Shown here in pieces: positions 16,698 to 25,840 of a stretch of 64,000 nucleotides of DNA. Made by a program: the position numbers and the translations under genes. The notes beneath the pieces were generated by a model, which saw only the letters and a program-made list of their open reading frames with translations, was not told the origin of the DNA and did not search any database. Position 1 is the stretch's first letter. Each line of letters begins with the position of its first letter. The stretch is from contig LR632930.1 of the NCBI GenBank assembly GCA_902167325.1, forward strand, positions 2,418,001-2,482,000, read 5' to 3'. This DNA is from Chitinophaga pinensis. Lineage in GTDB: Bacteria; Bacteroidota; Bacteroidia; Chitinophagales; Chitinophagaceae.

Positions 16698-17459
16698 ATG
16701 GACATTGTCATTATCGGATCCGGAAACATCGCCCACTGCTTTGGTCATTTCATGAAACTCCACGGCCACCCCGTTAAGCAGGTAATCAGCAGAAATAAGG
16801 ATAATGCCCGTGCATTGGCCGAATCCCTGGGGGCCGAACACTCGGGTGACCTGATGGATATCCACATGGAAGCCGACATCTACCTCCTGGCGGTAGGGGA
16901 TGATGCCCTCGCTGAGCTGAATAATGACCTGCGCCTTGGCCGCCGCATCGTGGTACATACCGCCGGCGCAGTACCCATGTCTGCCATCAGCAACATCTCC
17001 GTCAATACCGGCGTAATATACCCCCTCCAGAGCATCCGGAAGGAGAATAAAAGTTACCCCGAAATCCCCCTGCTGCTGGAAGCCTCTTCCGACGAAGTAC
17101 AGAAACGCCTGATGGCCCTGGCCCAAAGCATCAGCGGCTCCATTTCGGTAATGGACTCCGCCCAGCGGCTCCAGATGCACCTGGCAGCCGTGTTCTGTAA
17201 TAATTTCACCAATCACCTCATCGCCCTCGCCAAATTCTATTGTGTGAACGAAGGGCGTGATTTTGGACTGCTGACACCCCTTATCCGGGAAACCTTCCAG
17301 CGGCTCGATAAATTCCCCCCGGAGAATGTGCAAACAGGCCCGGCCGTACGTAACGATGAAAAAACCATGGCCCTCCACGAATCCCTGTTGGTGGATTACC
17401 CGTCCATGGCCCAGATCTACCCGCTCCTGTCGGAAAGCATTCATCAGTTCCACAAATGA
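16698..17459 (+). CDS. DUF2520 Rossmann-fold protein
   Basis: A 253-aa protein with an N-terminal NAD(P)-type Rossmann motif (IVIIGSGNIAHCFG) and a C-terminal helical DUF2520 domain (HLAAVFCNNFTNHL, LLTPLIRETFQRL). The overall layout resembles ProC/ketopantoate-reductase-like dehydrogenases, but the substrate is unknown. It is first in a plus-strand run with kdsC-like, UbiA and maf genes, spaced closely enough to be one operon. Confidence 0.88.
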   Translation: MDIVIIGSGNIAHCFGHFMKLHGHPVKQVISRNKDNARALAESLGAEHSGDLMDIHMEADIYLLAVGDDALAELNNDLRLGRRIVVHTAGAVPMSAISNISVNTGVIYPLQSIRKENKSYPEIPLLLEASSDEVQKRLMALAQSISGSISVMDSAQRLQMHLAAVFCNNFTNHLIALAKFYCVNEGRDFGLLTPLIRETFQRLDKFPPENVQTGPAVRNDEKTMALHESLLVDYPSMAQIYPLLSESIHQFHK

Positions 17460-17529
17460 TTGGCCGTCTCCCGATTAACAGATATTTTTGCGCACCGGCC
17501 CTGAGCCGGGCAACGCAGAAACGACAGCT

Positions 17530-18051
17530 ATGAACGTATTGGAACACTTCTCCCGCATCCGCACTTTTGTATTCGACGTAGACGGCGTGCTGACCGACGG
17601 CACCGTCCAGCTCCTGCCCGGTGGTGAACAGAGCCGGAAAATGAGCATACGCGACGGGTACGCCCTGCAGCTGGCGGTGAAGAAGGGCTATCGCCTCGCC
17701 ATTATTTCCGGCGGAAGGTCGGAAAGCGTGGTCAGCAGGCTTAACGGATTGGGTATCACCGACGTATATACGGGCGTTGCCGATAAGGTAGACCGTCTCG
17801 AAACCTATGTACTCATGCATGATCTTAAATGGGATGAAGTCCTCTTTATGGGCGACGATATCCCTGATTACCGTGCCATGCAGCTGGTAGGCCTGCCCGC
17901 CTGCCCGGCAGATGCCGCACCTGAGATCAAATCCATCAGCAAGTACATCTCCCCGGTCAACGGCGGCGCAGGCTGTGCCCGCGATGTGATCGAGAAAGTA
18001 CTGAAGCTGAATGGCGACTGGCAGCTGGACGAAGGCATCAGCGCAAAATAA
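17530..18051 (+). CDS. kdsC: KdsC-type HAD phosphatase (KDO 8-phosphate phosphatase)
   Basis: A 173-aa HAD-superfamily phosphatase of the tetrameric C0 type. Motif I is FVFDVDGVLTDG, motif II is in IISGGRS and motif IV is MGDDIPDYRAM. The family hydrolyses 3-deoxy-D-manno-octulosonate 8-phosphate for lipopolysaccharide core synthesis; close relatives act on other sugar acid phosphates. The ATG at 17530 starts just before motif I; the frame is open 14 codons upstream but without family-like sequence. It sits between DUF2520 and UbiA genes. Confidence 0.88.
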   Translation: MNVLEHFSRIRTFVFDVDGVLTDGTVQLLPGGEQSRKMSIRDGYALQLAVKKGYRLAIISGGRSESVVSRLNGLGITDVYTGVADKVDRLETYVLMHDLKWDEVLFMGDDIPDYRAMQLVGLPACPADAAPEIKSISKYISPVNGGAGCARDVIEKVLKLNGDWQLDEGISAK

Positions 18052-18079
18052 ACCCACTACTCCATATATAAAGCAACAT

Positions 18080-19021
18080 ATGACCCTCATAGCAGCTTTT
18101 TTCAGGATGATCCGGTACCCAAACCTGATCTACATTGCCCTCACGCAATTGCTGTTGCAGTTTTGCGTAGTGGCCCCCGTGCTGCAGAAAAGCGGGCTGG
18201 AGCCTTCGCTTTCCTGGCCGCATTTCGTGCTGCTGTGCATCTCCACCCTCATGGTGGCAGCAGGCGGCTATATCATTAACGATTACTTCGATATCAATAT
18301 CGACCTGGTCAATAAGCCAGAGAAAATGGTGGTGGAAAAGATCATCAACCGCCGCTGGGCCATGGCCTGGCATACCATGCTTAATATGGCCGGCGTCTCC
18401 ATCGGTTTCCTCGTGGCCTTTAAGATCGGGCAGTTTTACCTGGGCTTCATTCAGGTGATCTGCACCATGCTCCTCTGGTTTTACTCCACCTCCTTCAAGC
18501 GCCAGGTGATCATCGGTAACTTCGTGATTTCCCTGCTGACGGCAGTGAGCGTTGTGGTGGTAGGGTTTTATGAGAAGCAGATCTATGAAAGCTTCGAAGC
18601 CATTCTTTCCCCCGCAGGCCGTAAGCTCATACAGATCATCGGTATTTACGCCCTTTTCGCCTTCCTGCTTTCCATGATCCGGGAGATCGTGAAGGATATG
18701 GAAGACATGATCGGGGATAGTAAAGACGGCTGCCGCACCCTGCCCATTGTTTGGGGCGTGAAGAAAACGAAGAACTTCACGATGGTACTTATTACCGCGT
18801 TGGAAGTGCTGCTGCTGATCCTCATGGCGGTAACGTTTATGCGTGGGTGGTATGCAGCGGTAGGCTATGTAGGGCTGTTCGTACTGTTCCCCCTGGCCTG
18901 GTTTATCCAGAAGCCGCTTTCGAAGGCCTATCAGCCGGAGCATTACCATTCCATTTCTACCTGGATCAAGATTGTGATGCTGACAGGCATCCTGTCCATG
19001 GTATTCTTTAAAATCATGTAA
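18080..19021 (+). CDS. UbiA-family prenyltransferase (geranylgeranylglycerol-phosphate geranylgeranyltransferase-like)
   Basis: A 313-aa polytopic membrane enzyme. The first Asp-rich motif is NDYFDINIDLVNKPEK and the second is REIVKDMEDMIGDSKDGCRTLP, both needed for Mg-diphosphate binding. It belongs to the group annotated as digeranylgeranylglyceryl-phosphate synthase-like in Bacteroidota. The true prenyl acceptor is not established from sequence; a quinone or other aromatic acceptor is possible. The maf start codon follows its stop by one base. Confidence 0.88.
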   Translation: MTLIAAFFRMIRYPNLIYIALTQLLLQFCVVAPVLQKSGLEPSLSWPHFVLLCISTLMVAAGGYIINDYFDINIDLVNKPEKMVVEKIINRRWAMAWHTMLNMAGVSIGFLVAFKIGQFYLGFIQVICTMLLWFYSTSFKRQVIIGNFVISLLTAVSVVVVGFYEKQIYESFEAILSPAGRKLIQIIGIYALFAFLLSMIREIVKDMEDMIGDSKDGCRTLPIVWGVKKTKNFTMVLITALEVLLLILMAVTFMRGWYAAVGYVGLFVLFPLAWFIQKPLSKAYQPEHYHSISTWIKIVMLTGILSMVFFKIM

Positions 19022-19022
19022 A

Positions 19023-19592
19023 ATGTATTCCCGCAAACCCGTTATACTCGCCAGCCAGAGTCCCCGCCGCGCACAGCTGCTGGAGCAGGCCGGTATCCCC
19101 TTCGAAGTAAAAGTAAGTGCCGCAGATGAATCGTGGCCCGATGGCATGCCTGTTCCCGAAGTTCCGGAGCACATTGCCCGGCAGAAAGCCAAAGCCGTTC
19201 AGGCACATTATGCGGCAGACGATATCATTATAGCGGCAGATACCATTGTGGTACTGGACGGTAATGTGATCGGTAAACCGGCAGACCGGGCCGATGCCAT
19301 CAGTATCCTCAGTCGCCTGAGTGGCCGAATTCATACCGTAATCACCGGTGTGGTGATTGTCCGTAACGGGGAAGAGCAGGCATTCTCCCAAACCACAGAG
19401 GTGCACTTTAAACCCCTCACCCCTGAGCAGATCGCTTACTACGTAGACAATTACCAGCCTTACGATAAAGCCGGTGCCTACGCCATTCAGGAATGGATCG
19501 GCGCAGTGGGGATCGCAGGTATTAACGGCGACTTTTATAATGTGATGGGGTTGCCGGTGAGTGAGGTGGCGGAGCGGTTGGCGGTGATGTGA
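19023..19592 (+). CDS. maf: Maf nucleoside triphosphate pyrophosphatase
   Basis: A 189-aa house-cleaning enzyme of the Maf/YhdE group, which hydrolyses dTTP/UTP or modified nucleotides. It has the ILASQSPRR N-terminal motif, AADTIVVLDGNVIGKP and the final GAYAIQEWIGAVGIAGINGDF with GLPV. The start lies one base after the UbiA stop, a sign of translational coupling. Confidence 0.94.
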   Translation: MYSRKPVILASQSPRRAQLLEQAGIPFEVKVSAADESWPDGMPVPEVPEHIARQKAKAVQAHYAADDIIIAADTIVVLDGNVIGKPADRADAISILSRLSGRIHTVITGVVIVRNGEEQAFSQTTEVHFKPLTPEQIAYYVDNYQPYDKAGAYAIQEWIGAVGIAGINGDFYNVMGLPVSEVAERLAVM

Positions 19593-19719
19593 TTAAACTC
19601 CCCAGGTCACTGCTTATAATTAGATTTGATAATTTCATTATATTTACCCCCGGTAATGCAAAATGCTGACCGAAAGAACCGTAGCACCTGGAAACCGCGT
19701 TATTGACAATCAAACACCT

Positions 19720-20526
19720 ATGAAGAGAATGCTACCTGCGGCGCTTATATTGGCGCTAACGGCATGCAGTAAAAAGGATGCACCCCAAACGCCCCGCCCC
19801 ACAGAACCCGTCTGGAAACTGACGGAAATAGCAGGAATAGGGCAGTCTACCGTTTTTTACTACAACACCACCGGCGAACCTACTGCCTATGTATCTTCTA
19901 CCACTTCCGGGAAAGACTCTGTGGAAGTGAGCTGGTATGATGGTCAGCCTCATCGCACTTTCTTCTTTTTCTTTCTGCAGAAACGGGTAGACAGGTCGTT
20001 CGTTTACACCGGTAATCTTCTGTCACGTATCCAATACCACAACTTCGATCATCAGGGGCAGTGGACCGTCACCGACTACGACTCCCTCGTTTACAATGGT
20101 AACCGGCTGTCGGAACTCCATGTGGTGAACGGTGGTGCACGCAACCAGTATTACGCGCTCACCTGGGAAGGGGAGAACATTACCCGCTGCGACAGTTATG
20201 ACATCAATGGCGACCTGAAAATACTGACCGAAACCACCGCTTACGCATATAACGATCAGCCTTCACTGGCCCGCGCTTTTCAGCCATGGTTCTTTTTCAT
20301 TTATGCGAAACACCATTTCCCTGCCCTCAGTCATAATGAACTGATCCGGGAAGAAAGGAAGTCGGCCACAGGGATGCTGCGCTGGCGGAATACATACGGA
20401 CCCTCTTACCTCACAGGCGGCAGACTGGAAAGAATGACCCGGTTAAGGGAGGATTTCACTTCTCCCGCTACAGAGAACACAGCGAAAGATTATATGTATC
20501 AGCAAATACCCGGCGCTGGTATCTAA
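19720..20526 (+). CDS. Lipoprotein with YD-like repeats, unknown function
   Basis: A 268-aa lipoprotein: signal MKRMLPAALILALTAC with lipidation at Cys16. The mature part is rich in short beta-strand units such as YNTTGEP, YTGNLLSRI, YNGNRLSEL and WEGENITRC. These resemble the Y-[DN]-x-x-G-R-L units of YD/RHS-type proteins but are less regular. It is probably exposed at the cell surface, as many Bacteroidota lipoproteins are; no enzymatic motif is visible. It resembles the next, broken gene in signal type and repeat pattern, suggesting a local duplication. Confidence 0.75.
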   Translation: MKRMLPAALILALTACSKKDAPQTPRPTEPVWKLTEIAGIGQSTVFYYNTTGEPTAYVSSTTSGKDSVEVSWYDGQPHRTFFFFFLQKRVDRSFVYTGNLLSRIQYHNFDHQGQWTVTDYDSLVYNGNRLSELHVVNGGARNQYYALTWEGENITRCDSYDINGDLKILTETTAYAYNDQPSLARAFQPWFFFIYAKHHFPALSHNELIREERKSATGMLRWRNTYGPSYLTGGRLERMTRLREDFTSPATENTAKDYMYQQIPGAGI

Positions 20527-20612
20527 CTATTACTACTATATTTCCAGGTTAAGTGGATTTTCGAAGCTTATCTTTGGGGTTCTATTATAATACCTAAATC
20601 TCTTGATTGTAC

Positions 20613-21519
20613 ATGATCAGTAATTTTTTTAAAAGATCCCTGCCTTTTGTTTTAACCCTCTGTTTTGGCATAATTGCCTGCGAACCCGGTGATAAACCGG
20701 AGCCTCCTTCGGATAAACTTACTGGTTGGACAACCTATGTGAAAATCGAAAGATTTGGTAATACACTTCCCTCCGAGCCACCATTAACCCAGGATACTAT
20801 TTTTTCTGAAGTAAAGTATGATGAGAATGGCCGAATTAACCGCATTAATGATAAGTACGGATTGCTGGGTTATCATTGGGCGAGTTCTGAACTCTTTTAT
20901 GAAGGTAACAGACTCACCAGCTGGGTCAGAAATTCCAAATCGAGTACAAATCAGGGGAACCGCTATACACTGGAATACCAGGATGGAAAACCGACACGGT
21001 TATTAACATCATTTGGAGGTCAGCCAGCGCTTACGTTCGATTCAATGGTTTATGATGCGCAGGGTAGATTAATGTATTATCACAAGCATAGGGTTAGCAG
21101 CTTTATTACAATTAATGCGTTTTAAACTGAATTGGGAAAATGATAACATTACTTCAGTAGAAACACTCTATGGTGATGACCGGCAGATAGATCCTGTAAC
21201 AGGGAAGATCGCATTAAGGAGATCGAATTTCTATACTTATACTTACGGGAATCAGCCAAATGTTCGCCTGCCTATGCAGGGTAGTGGAGAAGGAGAGAAA
21301 GTGTTTTACATCGGAGATGACTGGCATTTGCTTAGTAAGCAACGCACCCTGAAGCGTGAATCCCTTTCGGCTGACAGGCAGACTGGAAAGATCAAAGAGT
21401 TTCGTTTTAAAACTACACCCGATAACCGGTTACTTGAAATGGAATCAATAGAAACAACATTGTTATACGGCACTGTGGAAATGAAATGGCAATCACGATC
21501 AGCCTATAATTATAAATAA
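20613..21519 (+). pseudogene. Lipoprotein with YD-like repeats, frameshifted
   Basis: The first part (20613-21125) has a lipoprotein signal (LCFGIIAC) and YD-like units (YDENGRINRI, YEGNRLTSW, YDAQGRLMYY). It then runs into a TAA. A second frame (to 21519) continues with LNWENDNITSVETLYG, matching the LTWEGENITR segment of the preceding lipoprotein. Removing one T from the TTTT run at 21120-21123 joins the two parts into one ~301-aa protein with NAFKLNWENDN at the junction. This is therefore a 1-base frameshift: a real inactivation, phase variation or a sequencing error. The base composition is more AT-rich than its neighbours. Confidence 0.75.
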
Positions 21520-21542
21520 TTAATAGCCACAATAGTAAAGAC

Positions 21543-21587
21543 TATAAAAGAGAACGGGAAGCAATTTGCTTCCCGTTCTCTTTTATA
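21543..21587. terminator. Bidirectional terminator with 20-bp stem
   Basis: A perfect 20-bp inverted repeat (21543-21562 with 21568-21587) with a 5-base loop separates the lipoprotein gene from convergent hom. Confidence 0.85.
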
Positions 21588-21629
21588 AATAGTATTGTAA
21601 TACTTATTGAAATAAAGCATTAACCCGAA

Positions 21630-22814
21630 CTACTGCTCCAATACCAGCAGGTTCACATCTTTATTTTTCAGCCAGGTGGCTTCTTTCAGTTTCTGCAGGT
21701 TGATGGTGCCTACGATGTAACGGCATTCCGGAGATTCGTATTTCTCGGAGATGTTGTAGAAGGAAGCGAGGTCTACCTGGTCGGGGCTTTTGAAGCGGAG
21801 GTACACTTTCAGCTGCACATCGTTGGTGAACGAAGGCTGGTTCTGCTGCTTGATTTTCTTGTATTCGTAGCGGTAGTTGTAGAGCAGTGCGGAGATGTCG
21901 CTCAGTACAGCGGAGCCGGTAGCAGTACCACCTGCGCCTTTGCCTACGAAGAACTGTTTGTCGGTGAATGCTGATTCGAGCAGTACGCCGTTATACTCGT
22001 TGTATACATCATAGAGCAGGTTATGCTCACGGATGAGGTGCGGGAGTACATAAGCATTTACGCTGCCGTTCTGCCTGCGGCAGTTGGCAATAAGCTTAAT
22101 GGTGCAGTTACGCTGGCGGGCAAAATTGATATCGAAATCATTGAGGTGATTGATACCGAAGTTGAACACTTCTTCCGGCTTCACGAAGGTGCCGAAAGCA
22201 TGCAGCAGGAGGATCACGATTTTGTACTTGGGATCGTAGCCTTCCACATCGAGGGTAGGGTCGGTTTCTGCAAATCCAAGATCCTGTGCCTGCTGGAGCG
22301 CAGTGTCGAAGCTCATGTGTTCTTCGAATATTTTAGTGAGGATGTAGTTGGTAGAACCGTTACAGATACCTTCCACAGCATTGAGCAGATCATTATCGTA
22401 GTACTCTTCCAGGTTGCGGATGATGGGAATGCTGGCGCAGCTGGATGCTTCGTAGAGGAAGGGAACTTTGTTCTCTACCTGCAGCTGGTACAGAGCAGGC
22501 AGGTTTTCGGCGATCATGCGTTTGCTGGCGCTCACTACGGCTTTGCCGTTGCGGAGTGCGGTGCTTACAATCTGGAAAGCTGCGTCGGTTTCATTGATGA
22601 GTTCAACTACCACATCAATGGTGGGATCGTTGAGGATCTCGTTGGGGTCCGTCGTGAAATAGCTCATATCGATCGGACGGGGCTTGTTCGGGTCTTTGAT
22701 GCAGATTTTCTTAATCCTGGCGTTGATGCCCTTCGTTCTGTTCAGCACTTCATACAGGCCCTGGCCTACGCAGCCGAAGCCGAAGATGCCGAGATTGATT
22801 GTCTTCTGTTCCAT
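21630..22814 (-). CDS. hom: Homoserine dehydrogenase
   Basis: A 394-aa monofunctional enzyme converting aspartate semialdehyde to homoserine, the branch point to methionine and threonine. Nucleotide-binding motif GIFGFGCVGQGLYEV at the N-terminus. Catalytic domain with EGICNGSTNYILTKI, GFAETDPTLDVEG and the GKGAGGTATGSAVLSD segment. There is no aspartokinase fusion and no clear ACT domain. It starts two bases after the stop of the upstream metB-like gene, so both are controlled by the SAM riboswitch further upstream. That couples homoserine supply to methionine status. Confidence 0.95.
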   Translation of the reverse strand: MEQKTINLGIFGFGCVGQGLYEVLNRTKGINARIKKICIKDPNKPRPIDMSYFTTDPNEILNDPTIDVVVELINETDAAFQIVSTALRNGKAVVSASKRMIAENLPALYQLQVENKVPFLYEASSCASIPIIRNLEEYYDNDLLNAVEGICNGSTNYILTKIFEEHMSFDTALQQAQDLGFAETDPTLDVEGYDPKYKIVILLLHAFGTFVKPEEVFNFGINHLNDFDINFARQRNCTIKLIANCRRQNGSVNAYVLPHLIREHNLLYDVYNEYNGVLLESAFTDKQFFVGKGAGGTATGSAVLSDISALLYNYRYEYKKIKQQNQPSFTNDVQLKVYLRFKSPDQVDLASFYNISEKYESPECRYIVGTINLQKLKEATWLKNKDVNLLVLEQ

Positions 22815-22816
22815 AT

Positions 22817-23995
22817 TTATTGCAGTACGGTAATTTGTTTGCCGATAGGCTGGTTAAGTTTATCTAAAGCTTGTTTCAGGTCGTTGATAAGATCTTCCGC
22901 GTCTTCGATACCAACAGACAGGCGGATGCAGGAATCCTGGAGGCCTGCCTTACGGCGGAAGTCTTCCGGGATATTGCGGTGTGTCATCGTAACGGGGTGT
23001 GCCAGCATGCTTTTCACGCCGCCGAAGCTTTCAGCGAGCTTGAAGAGTTTAGTGGCGTTCACGATACGGATGGCGTTTTTGATGAGATCGTCTTTCAGCG
23101 AGAAGCTGACCATACCGCCGTAGCTTTTCTGTTGCTTACGGGCGATATGATGGTTTTTATGGGTGGTGAGGCCCGGGTAGAACACTTTATCAACAGCAGG
23201 GTGATCTGCCAGCCAGTGAGCGATGGCCATGGCGTTGGCGCATTGTTTCTCCAGCCGCAGGCTCAGTGTTTCGATGCCGCGGATGGTGAGCCAGGCTTCA
23301 AAGGGGCTGAGGATGCCGCCGGAAATATTCTGATTGAACCTCACCTGGTCGGCGAGGGATTTGTTGTTGACAACCACGAGTCCCGCTATTACGTCGGTAT
23401 GCCCGGCGAGGTATTTGGAGGCGCTGTGGATCACAATGTCCGCACCCAGGGGAATGGGCTTTTGCAGCAGGGGAGTGCTGAAGGTATTATCCACTACCAG
23501 CAGGATGTTATGCTGCCGGGCTATTTTGCTGATAGATTTGATGTCAGAGATTTTCAGCGTTGGATTGGTGGGCGATTCCAGCCAGATGATCCGTGTTTTG
23601 GGCGTGATCTTTTCCAGCACTTTGTCTGTATCGCTCATATCCACGAAGTTGACCTTGATGCCGAAGCGCTCAAACATGTGGTTGAATATGGAAAAGATGC
23701 CGCCATAAGTGTCTTCTACTGCCATGATCTCATCCCCCGACTTCAGGAGTTTCAGCACGGCATCAATAGCCGCCATGCCACTGGCGAAGCCAAATCCCGC
23801 AAACCCTTCTTCGAGGTTGGTGATCAGGTCTTCCAGCACTTTCCTCGTAGGGTTATTGGCCCGGGAGAATTCAAACCCTTTGTTGATACCCGGGCTTTCC
23901 TGCACAAACGTAGACGTTTGGTAGATAGGCACTGAGATCGCTCCGGTCAGTTCATCTATCGGGATGCTGTGGATCAGTTGTGTAGATGGTTTCAT
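22817..23995 (-). CDS. metB: Trans-sulfuration PLP enzyme (cystathionine gamma-synthase type)
   Basis: A 392-aa Cys/Met-metabolism PLP enzyme. The PLP lysine is Lys194 in SASKYLAGHTDVIAG; YQTSTF, SRANNPTR and the SPTNPTLK segment are also typical. Family members (MetB, MetC, MetY, cystathionine gamma-lyase) are hard to separate by sequence alone. A biosynthetic MetB-like role is favoured because the gene lies behind a SAM-I riboswitch and two bases before hom. A cystathionine gamma-lyase or O-acylhomoserine sulfhydrylase remains possible. Confidence 0.88.
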   Translation of the reverse strand: MKPSTQLIHSIPIDELTGAISVPIYQTSTFVQESPGINKGFEFSRANNPTRKVLEDLITNLEEGFAGFGFASGMAAIDAVLKLLKSGDEIMAVEDTYGGIFSIFNHMFERFGIKVNFVDMSDTDKVLEKITPKTRIIWLESPTNPTLKISDIKSISKIARQHNILLVVDNTFSTPLLQKPIPLGADIVIHSASKYLAGHTDVIAGLVVVNNKSLADQVRFNQNISGGILSPFEAWLTIRGIETLSLRLEKQCANAMAIAHWLADHPAVDKVFYPGLTTHKNHHIARKQQKSYGGMVSFSLKDDLIKNAIRIVNATKLFKLAESFGGVKSMLAHPVTMTHRNIPEDFRRKAGLQDSCIRLSVGIEDAEDLINDLKQALDKLNQPIGKQITVLQ

Positions 23996-24140
23996 CTGTG
24001 TTCAATTTTGTTTCTCCGTCAGCTGCATTACCCCTGCAGTAAACGGTCATGGTTGATCATTGTTTTTACGAAACGGCAATGCCGCAACGTTCGCTGTAAA
24101 CGTACAGGTAATTAAAGTTCACATTATGTCAGATGAAAAC

Positions 24141-24169
24141 AAAAAAGCCCTTCCGGGGGTTGGAAGAGC
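24141..24169 (-). terminator. Riboswitch-controlled intrinsic terminator
   Basis: On the minus strand an 8-bp stem (24169-24162 with 24154-24147, one G-U pair) is followed by six T residues (24146-24141). It lies between the SAM aptamer and metB. Its 5' arm can alternatively pair, at 9 of 10 positions, with 24213-24204 directly at the end of the aptamer. That gives a plausible antiterminator excluded when SAM is bound. Confidence 0.75.
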
Positions 24170-24211
24170 ATATCGCAACAGGTAAGTGCGCTAAAAGGAA
24201 AATCTCTGCCA

Positions 24212-24323
24212 ACTTATCTTTCCCCTATATCCGGGGCCGGAATTAGCACCTTTTTCCCGCATTGGAGCGGAATTGGTTGCTAAGGCTTCATCGGGCCAGT
24301 ACCCTCTGCCTTTCTGGATAAGT
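24212..24323 (-). ncRNA. SAM-I (S-box) riboswitch aptamer
   Basis: Read on the minus strand, the element has the S-box hallmarks: CTTATCCAGA, AGGCAGAGGG, CTGGCCC, GATGAAGCC and TTAGCAACC in order. A closing P1 helix pairs 24323-24317 with 24218-24212. It lies ~217 bases upstream of the metB-like gene and just downstream of a good promoter. S-box RNAs bind S-adenosylmethionine and turn off methionine genes. The terminator at 24141-24169 supplies the output stage. Confidence 0.95.
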
Positions 24324-24342
24324 GATATTAAAGAACTGTCCG

Positions 24343-24374
24343 CAAAGTTAACGGCAGGAAAGCCAGATTTCCAA
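24343..24374 (-). promoter_or_regulatory. Promoter of the SAM-riboswitch / metB-hom transcript
   Basis: On the minus strand TTG (24374-24372), a 21-base spacer and TAACTTTG (24350-24343) match the Bacteroidota consensus. Transcription should begin about 10-15 bases before the aptamer. Confidence 0.7.
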
Positions 24375-24445
24375 ATTCCTTCTGCGAATTTCGATTTTTA
24401 TTATTTTTTTATGGTAATTTATGAACGGAATATAATACTATTTTA

Positions 24446-25795
24446 ATGAAGTCGTTTGTTACCCCCCTCTGTCCGGAGTCGCTCCTCCAGTTCATCTGGT
24501 ATTCCGGCAGGTTTAACATGGAGCGCCTGTGTACCGTCACGGGCGAACCCCTCCAAATCCTCCATCCCGGCCAGCTTAACCGCCATGCCGGCCCTGATTT
24601 TACCGCCGCCCGTATCCGGATCGGTCCCCTGCTATGGGCCGGAAATGTGGAAGTGCACTACCGTACGTCCGACTGGCGGCGCCATGGCCACCAGCACAAT
24701 CCACAGTACGACAAGGTGATCCTTCATGTGGTGTTCGAGCACGACGACCCTTCCTGCGGCATGCCCGTGCTGGAACTTCAGTCCCGCGTGCCCAAATTCC
24801 TCCTCCGGCGCTACCATGCGTTAATGGATAATGCCGACGATCTGCCCTGTTCGCGCCTGCTGGCCCGTGTGCCCGACAGCGTATGGGACCAATGGCTGGA
24901 TGCCCTCTCTGCTACGCGTATGGAGCGGAAAGCAGGGGTGTTCCTGGGTTGGTTACGCCAAACAAAGGCCAATTGGGAAGAGATTTGCCTCCGTGCCGTG
25001 GCTGCCTGCTATGGTATGCCGGTAAATACAGAAGCCTTCCGGGAACTGATGGCATGCACCCCTTTCCCGGTGATTTCCCGCCTGCGCCATAACCTCCCCG
25101 CACTTGAAGCACTGCTGTTCGGTCAGGCAGGCCTGCTGGCAGATAATGCCACAGACCCTTACCACCGCAGCCTCCTGGAAGAATATCGCTTCCTTCAGCG
25201 TAAGTACGGCCTTACTCCCATGGCATCCCATAACTGGCACTGGCTCCGGATGCGTCCCTCATCTTTCCCTACCATGCGGATCGCCTGCCTGGCTGCCCTG
25301 TTGCATAAGGAGCAACACCTTTTCTCCGCCATGCAGGATCATGAAACACCCGCCGCATTGGAAAACCTACTTACCGTACGGCCTTCCACGTATTGGGACG
25401 ATCATTACCGGTTCGATCTTCCATCAGTGCGGACAGGCGCTATGGGCCGGCAGGCCGTAAGGCATGTACTGATCAATGCCGTAGCACCCCTGTTATACGC
25501 CTACGGCATGTACCTCCGAAGCGATGCGCACCGGAACAGGGGGCTGGCACTATGGAAGGCATTGGAGCCGGAAAACAACCGCATACTGCGGGCATGGGCC
25601 AAAGAAGGGATCGAAGTGAAGACGGCCGGCGGTTCTCAGGCACTGATAGAGTTGCGGCAACAGTACTGTGATGAAAAGAAGTGCCTGGATTGCAGGGTAG
25701 GCAAGGGGCTGCTGGGCGATGAAGCCTGGGTGGCCACCCAGCTGGGAGAAGAAGCCTGGGGCGATTGGGAGTCTGCCTGGCACGAGGAATGGTAA
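24446..25795 (+). CDS. DUF2851 family protein
   Basis: A 449-aa protein matching the DUF2851 family, which is common and of unknown function in Bacteroidota. The N-terminal segments LLQFIWYSGRF, LQILHPGQLNRHAGPDF and GNVEVHYRTSDWRRHGHQ are characteristic, as is DKVILHVVFEHD. The C-terminus has a Cys cluster (CDEKKCLDC), possibly a metal site. The H-x-D and E-V-H-x-R pattern in the N-terminal half would suit a nuclease-like metal centre, but that is speculation. It stands alone on the plus strand. Confidence 0.88.
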   Translation: MKSFVTPLCPESLLQFIWYSGRFNMERLCTVTGEPLQILHPGQLNRHAGPDFTAARIRIGPLLWAGNVEVHYRTSDWRRHGHQHNPQYDKVILHVVFEHDDPSCGMPVLELQSRVPKFLLRRYHALMDNADDLPCSRLLARVPDSVWDQWLDALSATRMERKAGVFLGWLRQTKANWEEICLRAVAACYGMPVNTEAFRELMACTPFPVISRLRHNLPALEALLFGQAGLLADNATDPYHRSLLEEYRFLQRKYGLTPMASHNWHWLRMRPSSFPTMRIACLAALLHKEQHLFSAMQDHETPAALENLLTVRPSTYWDDHYRFDLPSVRTGAMGRQAVRHVLINAVAPLLYAYGMYLRSDAHRNRGLALWKALEPENNRILRAWAKEGIEVKTAGGSQALIELRQQYCDEKKCLDCRVGKGLLGDEAWVATQLGEEAWGDWESAWHEEW

Positions 25796-25840
25796 GGGGC
25801 TGACCAGGACGTACCTTTTAGTCAACCCCGGGAAATGTGT

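Noticed and set aside
18038..19192. 384-aa minus-strand frame opposite the UbiA gene
   Set aside because: His/Asp-rich shadow translation with no family features; the plus-strand UbiA and maf genes are clear.
21115..21519. Independent 134-aa gene
   Set aside because: It lacks a signal peptide and ribosome-binding site and aligns as the continuation of the frameshifted lipoprotein.
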